Shown here: positions 9,501-18,500 of the stretch, one piece after another | How positions within the stretch are numbered: the stretch's first letter is position 1 | How the letters are laid out: each line of letters begins with the position of its first letter | Origin: Pelargonium nanum | Lineage: Eukaryota > Streptophyta > Magnoliopsida > Geraniales > Geraniaceae | Direction of reading: 5' to 3' | Assembly (NCBI GenBank): GCA_036897485.1 | Contig: JAYMTF010001605.1 | Coordinates: forward strand, 1-22,278 | Length of the DNA stretch: 22,278 nt | Notes under the pieces: generated by a model | Seen by the model: the letters and a program-made list of their open reading frames with translations, nothing else | The model's database searches: none | What the model was told of the DNA's origin: nothing | Translations under genes and position numbers: made by a program

Positions 9501-12500
9501 ACTCTACGTTCGGATAAAAGTCAAGATTTTAACAGTGTATCTAGTCAGTCTAGCTTATACGGAATAGAGAAACCCCAGTCGAAGGAAAGGAACAATTCTG
9601 TGAAGGATTCTATAGTTTCAAATCCCAGCACATCACATGCATTTGGCTCAGACGCTTCATCTCATAATTCTGGGAGTACCCTTCAAATTAAACCCAGTCA
9701 TGCTAGCCTATTGCCCAGTGGCCGTACCTTGTCTTCTTATGAAGGTAATACGAGAGTATTGCTATTCTTTAATTTTTTTATGTATAGTAAAAAAAGTCTA
9801 CCATTTCTTTGTTAAAATTTCTTCTTGTGGGGAAACTGATCACATTTAATGTTTTGGGTCTTGCATAGACTTTATACAGCCTACCACAAACATGGGAGGT
9901 TTTACTCCTGAAGTTGGACAAAATGTGTATGACAGTGTGGAGTTTAAAGATCCTCTTACTTATAATATGGGGGACAGCCGGCTTGGTAATTCTTCCAGTG
10001 GTTTGCCTAGTGTGCAGAGTGAGTCCACAGGTTTCAGCTCTGATATCAGAAGTTCCCCTGTGACTGAGATTAATTCTAGAAAGTCTCGTCCATCTTTTCT
10101 TGATTCTCTGGTGCCTAGAGCTTCTTCAGGCTCTCTTTTTCAACGTACCGAAACAGAGGAATCATCTATGTCCAATAGTGTTAAAATTAACGGCAAGGAT
10201 GATTTAGGATCATCTACATTCCACAGGTCCATGACAGAGAATGAAACTTCTCGACTGTTCTCAAAGCTAAAAACTCCAAACTTACCTAGCGCAGCTGAGC
10301 ATTCTATTAATCCTTCAGTCTCTACATATAATGGGGGTGACCTCACAAGGCCTATTGTTAACCATAACAGTATGGAAAAGACACATGGTTTTTATTCATC
10401 TAAACACAATGAAGATTTTTCTGCTTTGGAACAGGTATGGTTGTTGTTGTTGTTATTCTTATTATTATTATTATTATTATTCATATTGTTGCTATTATTA
10501 TTGCAATATTGCCATTGTTTTTACGGGCATTATTGTTATTTATTGTATTTCTAATTTCTGCATCTCATTCCCCTCTTGGTTGTAGCATATTGAGGATTTG
10601 ACGCAAGAAAAATTCTCTTTGCAACGAGCTCTTGATGCTTCACGAATTTTAGCAGAGTCCTTAGCGGCTGAAAATTCGTCCCTGACTGATAGTTATAACC
10701 AACAGGTTGGCTTCAGAATTATGTTAGTCGTTGCATAACAAAGTGTGTGACTCTGAAAATCTGTTAGATATATGCTTTTTGATGATGCCTAACATAGTAA
10801 CATGATTGCGAAGGATTTTATTTACTGAATAGGGTATTCAAGTTGCTCAAGTGCCTTGTAAATTAAATGAGTAAAAAGTTCAGTTCCTAGATCTGTACTG
10901 GCATACCAGCTTTCACAGTTAGTGACTGTTGATGCGATCCATCTCTATAGTTACGGGAAAACGAAAAATACTATAGGTTTATTATTATGGATCTCTCTGT
11001 GTAAAGATAATATAATTTCCTCTTGGGGTGTCTAATTTACCCATATCTCCTTCAAATTCATATCATGTGATCCTTTTATTTACATTATTTATATTATATT
11101 AGTAATCCAACTTATCATATGAAACGTTACAGTCGCAAGGCACTAAAATCTGGAAAAAGTAGTTACTTGGTTCTGTGTGATCCAACTTTTGATGCATAAT
11201 TATTGTTGAATTTTTTACCTGTCAAATTTCTGAAAATTCCTTGTTTTATAAATTTGCATTACATCCCTCAGCTTTGATTTTTTCTTCACATACTTGCTAT
11301 GTTTTTCTCCAGAGAAGTGTTGTCAACCAACTAAAATCTGACATGGAAATGTTACAGGAGGAAATCAAGGCCCAACTGGTTTGTATCAATTATCCCCCAA
11401 CTTGATCCCAATTTTCCCTTTGTATCTGCAATTTAGAAATAATTTACTTCTTATGAGATGATTCTCCTGCTCCTTGTATATTGCCATGGAATTATGTATG
11501 CATGTGTTGATCTCATTTTTGTTAGTTGCTTTAATTAACTTGTAACTGATATTTGAAAGTTTTGTTACCGGTAGGTCAAGTCTTTATGAAGTAGTTAACT
11601 TAATGTTTGTATATGTCTTTTCTGCATGACCAAAAAATGCTGAAAGTTAGTTCATTGATGCATTAATAAGGAATACGTTCTAAAGTTCTGACATATTTTT
11701 TATTGTTAATTGGTGCTTCAGTTCACTTGTTAGTTGCAGCAGCACTTGGCTAAATAGATGCTGTGCTGCTCTTTGTTATTTATAATGTTGAGCTTGAGAT
11801 GGGGCAATTTATTTTTCAGAACAGATTCAAATGAGTTTTCATTTTTGCTCTTTCTAGAATGTGGCATATTTGGCAGACTGGTAGAGGATGTTCATTTTCT
11901 TGTTGCAAAGACAATCCTATATTCCTATTTAACGCAACCGATAGATCAGATATTTTGGGACTTTGGGTTTCTTATGTAGAAATAAGGTTGTTTATTTGTT
12001 GATTCTCTGAAATGAAAAAATGGGCCAATTGTTCAAAAGTATATCTAAAACTGGTCCCTGATATGGGTCTACGACTTTATGTTTACTTTATGTGGTGTCA
12101 CTATTTTTTTTACATTATATATAAAAGAATTTAGAAACTTGATGTGTATGCCTGGTTAAGCAATGAATGAAAGAATTTTTTTCCTGATCTTCAACCAAAT
12201 TATTACAGTTGGGCTATTTAAGGCATGAATGTAAAAGTTGTAAGGAGAGCCCCAAAACTGATCTTACGTTATATGTGAATGGGCTGAATGTAATGGTCAA
12301 TGATTTTGTCCTGGCTGATGTCTTGTTGGGTAAAATAAATTACAATTAGTGACCTTTAAAATTCATGAGTTGACTCTAGGTTTAGTAATCCCAGAAAATT
12401 CTGGTCATGATTGGATTGAGAAATACAAAATGTATAACTTTTAGCATTGAGATCTGGGAATGGATGGAAATCAAAATGGCGAGGTGACATGTTATGAATA

Positions 12501-15500
12501 GTTTGACTTAGGTTAAGCCAAATTTTGTATGGCTTAGATTCTTTTTTCTATATCTATAAATATGCATGAGAAAAAAGAATTTAAGCCATGAATATTTGGG
12601 CTTAGGCTAAGCTAAACTAAACCAATGGGAATATGCCACATCATTGATTATCACTCATACCCACCACCCCAATGAATTTGTGGGCGCAAGTAATTTTAAT
12701 TAGTTGTTATAATTTGATTGGTGGCTCACTCCAAGCAAAAATTTTCTTGCTCCCATACATAAAAATTCATTGTGAGGATGACATCTCATTAATTATCACC
12801 TATACCCGCCCCAATATTTTTTTTGGCATGCCGTTGGATTCAAGAGTTTTTGACGGTGGCTGAGTCTCAACCGCTAACTCTTTGTTTTTCTTCTCTTTAC
12901 TGTATTTTTCAACTTGTATATAATTATATGTTCAACCTTCTACATTACCAGGCGGAACTTGATTCTTTCAAACTTGAATATAGAAATGCACAACTAGAAT
13001 GTGATGCAGCCGATGAGCGTGCCAAGTTGTTGGCTTCTGAGGTCATTGGTTTAGAAGAGAAGGTAACGAGTTGACTTGGTGTATTTATCCATTTTTTTAA
13101 CAATTTCCCTGATATTATTTGGTAGACTCTGTCCTGGATTGAAATTTGATGCATATATTAGAGTATTAGCATTGTCTTGGTTGCCACATTTGACGTCAGT
13201 TTGCCATATAGTCTTAGGATGTGCATTGTTACTATCAGTTTGTATAGGCTAGTCACTAGTGATAGCATAAGCCTGCATGTTATTGAAAAAAGATTGTGCA
13301 ATTGACTCCCATTTAAGCTTTCTTATGAATTGAACTGTTAGCTTGTTGGACGGCCTAAATTTTTAAATAGCAGGAAGTATGGCCTAGCAGCCTGGTTCAT
13401 TGAGCATGCTTTGAATAATATCCATGTTACGTTTTTCTTAATATTTAATTTAATTTTAGTTATTATAACAGTTTCCCAATCGCCTTAAACTGTAATTATT
13501 TTTTATTAGCAAGCGTACAAATACCGAGGTTTGAAACTGAGACCTTGAGGGACCAAGTGAAATCAACCACTTGCCCTGCTTAATGTTTATAGTTAAGTTG
13601 TAATTAAGTTGTGATAGAGATGCTTGCGATCAATTACAAAGCTTGAATGAGGGGCTTCATCTCCCTTCTTAATACTAACTATATGATTACAAACATGAGA
13701 TAATTATAAGTGATAATAAATCAGTAGTGTCCAATATATATATAATTCGAATGTGTTCCTATATAATTTGTGTAGGCGCTTAAACTAAGGTCTGGCGAGC
13801 TAAAGTTGGAGAGACAATTGGAGAACTCACATGCTGAAATTTCGTCATGCAAGTATGTATTACTTATTTGAAAGTAAGGGATTTATAATTTGACTTTTCA
13901 TTAGTATTTTTTTTGTTACGTGTTTGTTTTGGAAAGGTGTCGACGTGTTGTCTTAAGCTCAACATGATTTCTTCTATTTTCTACAAATATGCATTCTGCT
14001 CTGGGAAGTTGCAACAATTTGAAAATAATTCTGGAATTTAATTTCCTCATGCTTGGTTCTTCAACTTCTGAATCGCTCATGATTAATAATTTTAAATAAT
14101 TTTAGTTATATGTTATGTGATAAATTTTGTGACTTAAGATATATGGAGGAATAAACTGATTGTTGCCTCCCCCGAATTTCATTTGGAAAGGAGTAATTCA
14201 GTTACAGCTGCTTAAAGGAGGTGGATTTATTTGATGCTAATCCATCGTGTTAATATGCGCGTGTGCGCCACGGCCTTGATACAAGAGATAGAATTTCGAG
14301 CAGTAAGCTTTTATCGAAAAAGGTAGCCAGTAAATTAATATTGTTGAAGATGTAAGTTAGTAAAGGAAACAAGATTGAAATGATTTTCAGTAACAAAATG
14401 TAAAGGTAATAAAGGGGATTGTTTCACAATACCAATGTCTTAAGCAATTGATTTTTGGGCCTATTGTCAAGAGTCCCAATAAGAAGTGATGCAGAATAAG
14501 TTAGATGAGGAAAAGATTTTTGTTACCGGAAAGGTGATTTGAGGCACCAAAATCAAGAAGCCACAGTCCAAGTGTAGGACAATTAGTGAGTCAACCTCTA
14601 TAATCACTAGATTGACCTGCAGAAGTAATAGAAGATGCAATTTGTTGAGAAGCCTGGTACTGGAGATAGATTTCAAAAGTAGCTCCAGAACCATGCATGA
14701 TTACATGCAAACCAATCTAGATATATCAAGTAACCATTTCTACAAATGAACAGAGTTGTATGAAAAATGCTCGAAAAACTGCCTAGAAAACTTCAATGGC
14801 ATGTGTGGTGATGCGTGCTACCAACCTCTGGATTTTGGACTATCGGCTAATTCTGAAGCCAAATATGACGGCAATGAGATGAAAGGATCTGTAAATGGCA
14901 ATAGTTGAAGAGGGTAGAATACTCTGGTTGTTTTCAGTGACAGATTGTGCAGTGGCGGCGGCTCCGACAATAGGCTTCTGGTTTCCGTTGGATCAGCAAT
15001 CTCTGAGTCCAGTGATATTGGCAATGACTCAAATAGAGGGTGGGAAGAGGAAGAACAGTAAAAAGAAACTATGGGACAGTTCCTCTAACGGTGTTGTGTG
15101 AGAATGAGGAGGCTGATGTCATTGCAGTGGTGGTCAGACGGTACTCTCTGACCACTGGTTTATGGTCAGATTCTAAAAATTCTTGAAAACTAGCCAGCTA
15201 TGCTATAACAGATGCCAGACAGTTCTTGTCGGGCTTCTTATTCATATACTCCCTCCGCTTCAAAATAAGTGTCCTGTTTCTCTTGAATTTTTGTCCCAAA
15301 ATGAGTGTCTTCTTTCATATTTTAGTAAGTTAGTAATGCATGACTTGTCAATAGTATCCTTACAACAAGTTAGTTATATTCCTTAACATATGATCGTAAG
15401 GATACAAGAATAAATATACCTAACTAAACTAATTTCTCCTTAATTTTTCTCAAAATAAAAATATGGACACTCATTTTGGGATAGAGGGAGTAGTTAACAA

Positions 15501-18500
15501 GCCGGTTCTGCTGTGCTTTATTATTAAAGAAGAATTGTTGCTTATTTATACAGTCATGAGCCTATTTATACAAAACTACACATCTACTAAGGGAAGGAGC
15601 TAGATAGCATCCCAAGACAGCCACTGAATCCCTAATGTGCTGCCATGACATCTATTTGTCCACTACATGTGCTGGTTGTAACAGTCCCAAATGAATGAGA
15701 TTGCAGCAGTGCGATAATTTCCTCTATTTAGCTCATCTAGCAACTTCTGTGGTATGAATAATCCTATGATGTGTGTAAGATTTGAGGGTAAGTTAGAATA
15801 ACATCTCTTGTGGGGGTCCATCAGCTAGGTGTTAAAGTTAGCTCCCTTTGCAGTAATTTATATATTGATAATTTATGGTGTCTGTCGGTATATGTAAATG
15901 AAAGCTGCTAGTAACAAGCTTTTATTTTTGTTCAGTAAAGTTGTAAAAATTTGATCTCATCTTGAATTATGCTTTGAAAATTTTAATTTTCATATCCGCT
16001 TTTGTTTTTTAATTACTTGACATGTCAATAACATTTTATATTGAATCTGACAGAAAGAAAATATCGAACCTCGAGAGGGAGCGTCAAGATTTGCAGATGA
16101 CTATTGATGCACTTCAAGAGGGTAGATACTCTTCTCTTTTAATAAGTTATATGTTAGTTTTACGATTTAATTGTAGTGATGTGATACCTTGTTTATATTA
16201 TAATGCTATTATTTTTTTTATCAAAAACATTTTGTGTATATGTGCTCCACCAATAGAAGGTGAACTTCACTGTGGCTATTTGGTATGCAGATAACAAATT
16301 TAAAATACTAACTATAATCCATCCTAGTCATTCTACCATGCAACTGGGGGTGAATTTGCTTTTAAGCGAACAATGAAAAACAATACTGCATGCATTTTCT
16401 CTCCAGTAAGCCCTGGAAATATTTATTTGAAAGTTTATTGTTGTCCTTGCAACCTTTAGATCTATCTAGTAGCTGAACACAACATTTCTTATGATCCAAA
16501 AAAAACTGAGTTTTATTTTGGTTAGAAGCACTACACAACAGGGCTTCAACCTGATGCAGACTTGAATCGAATAGCACTGCAAGAGACTGCCAATCTGCAG
16601 ATTGGTATCTACAGTTAGTTGTATGCTAGGCGTCAGTTTCCTGGATACAAATCATCCTTTGCACAAATGTGACTTAACTGGTTAAGCTCTCAATATTTTC
16701 TTGTTAGTTATTGGTGTACAATTTAGTAATCTGTAACATGATATACCTTAACAAAAGAATTGTGTTTTGAAATCCACATTCATATCAATTTATCGATAAA
16801 GTGCCGTTTGGATATCTATCATACAGAAAAAAAAGTGCAGTCCATGGTTGTTGAATCATGACTTAGATCGGGAATCGGAATGCAAATTTTGTGAATCGGA
16901 ATCGAATCAAATCGGAAGATTCATGTACAATCACACAAAACCTTTAGAAAGAGTTATATGATACATATATAAATTAATATTAGGAAAAAAAAAGTTTAAA
17001 GTAAAACAACCAACATAACACGTAAAAAATAATAGTTATGAATCTTTCTCAATACGACGAGTCGAGACTGATTTTACCTGATTTGGTATGACCGGCCTCT
17101 TATGACCCAACATATGTGAATCGGGTGAACCGGTTGAATTGGAAGAATCGAATTGAGAATTGGGAGAAATTGGCTGAACTGGGTGATTCTCTCCCGATCC
17201 TAATCCACAGAGATTCAGTAGTGATTTTGAATCGTTTAGGGGGTGAATCAACTTGAATCGGGATCGGAAATTTTAACAACCATGGTGTAGTCATTTTTGT
17301 TTTGTTGAACCTGCTTGTTGTGTCCTATATCTTTATGTGGACGATTTGATTTGATAGCCATGCTCTGTTTACATTGTTATGTAATTCAGTGTGATTTTTT
17401 TTCCTATTTATTAATTTTTTGTTAATTATCCTCTGACCACTGTCTCTCAAGTCACCTGGCATAATTATGCATGAAAGAAAATAGTAAACAATTCAGTTTT
17501 ATCTTGTAATTGTAAGTTATACACCATGATGCATCTTATTTGAGAAGCTTCGCAGTCAAATGCTCAACAGCCTTGTCAGTTTCCTTCTACAAAACTTTTG
17601 TGTCTAATGAAAAGTGAAGTTATATGAGGTCCCATTTTCTTAAGGTGCCCAACTATTTACTGTCAAAGAATCCAGAGAAACTCTACCTATACATGTTGGC
17701 AGATAACAGATTTGTATCTATATCAGAAGAAGCAGAAGATCTACCTTTTAACACCTTTAGAGTTTCTTTGGACTAATTTATTTTTGTATATTCTATGGAA
17801 CGTAATCTGCTTGCTTTGTGGGGAATGCAAAATTACCCATATTTCTCTCTCTCTCTCTCATATATATATATTTCATGTGCTTTTACGCCTTTATTTAGAT
17901 AAAAAAGAGTTATGGTATTTGGAGAACTCTCTTACTTAGGAACTATAAGTTTATCTATATTTACATATTCTATCATTACATGTCTCATTCATTGATACTC
18001 TATGACAGAGAAGAAGATGATGCAGTCTAAGCTGCGGAAAGCTTCCACAAGTGAAAAGTCGATTGATAGTAGCAAGAGTTGTGGCAATAAGAAAGATATG
18101 TCAACATCTACGGAAGATCTAGACAAAGGTATCTGTTGGTTTTTTTGTCACACAGATAATTATTCAATTCAGGTTCTTTCTGTACTCAGTAGTGTTGGTA
18201 TAAGATTAGACTTTCTTCAGTTTTTGGACTTGGTGGGCTCTTTTTGAGCTTCCAAATTGTGTTTGGGATCTAATAACAAAAGAACCTATTGGTTGGTTTT
18301 GGCCCTTTGCACTTGCGTGTTGCTTTGCAAATTTTCACTGACGTGGGACTACTTTTTAAGACCTGTTGTTTCTTTTAAATCATTAATCTTTATTGATGAT
18401 TAGTTAAGCTAGTGATCTTGTTTCATATAATATGTTAAATGTGCAACTTTAAACTAATTATGAATTTATGGTCAACTATTTTTTATTTGACAAGTAGTTA

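Larger units (their letters stand above)
13853..16053 (+). other. BLI intron 7
   Basis: 2201 bp, donor GTATGT, acceptor ATCTGACAG. It contains a minus-strand copia remnant and a nested Stowaway MITE between about 14240 and 15683. The stretches 13853-14230 and 15690-16040 show nothing specific. Confidence 0.85.
16122..18008 (+). other. BLI intron 8
   Basis: 1887 bp, donor GTAGAT, acceptor CTATGACAG. It contains one inverted-ended repeat (16842-17285) and a CT/AT microsatellite (17844-17872). The rest is AT-rich and featureless. Confidence 0.85.

Noticed and set aside
9745..9815. Extension of the exon 2 frame to a stop at 9815
   Set aside because: The sequence after GAAG|GTAATA is AT-rich, and the splice to 9869 restores the family protein. 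The extension exists only if the intron is retained.
10435..10554. Poly-Leu extension of the exon 3 frame
   Set aside because: It comes from the TTG/TTA microsatellite in intron 3. Splicing to 10586 gives the conserved coiled coil.
14467..14694. Minus-strand 75-codon frame as a gene
   Set aside because: It is a shadow; the adjacent frame carries the copia protease motif.
17036..17294. Two minus-strand frames in intron 8
   Set aside because: Both lie within the CCATGGTTGTT-ended repeat, are built from GAATCGG words, and match no protein.
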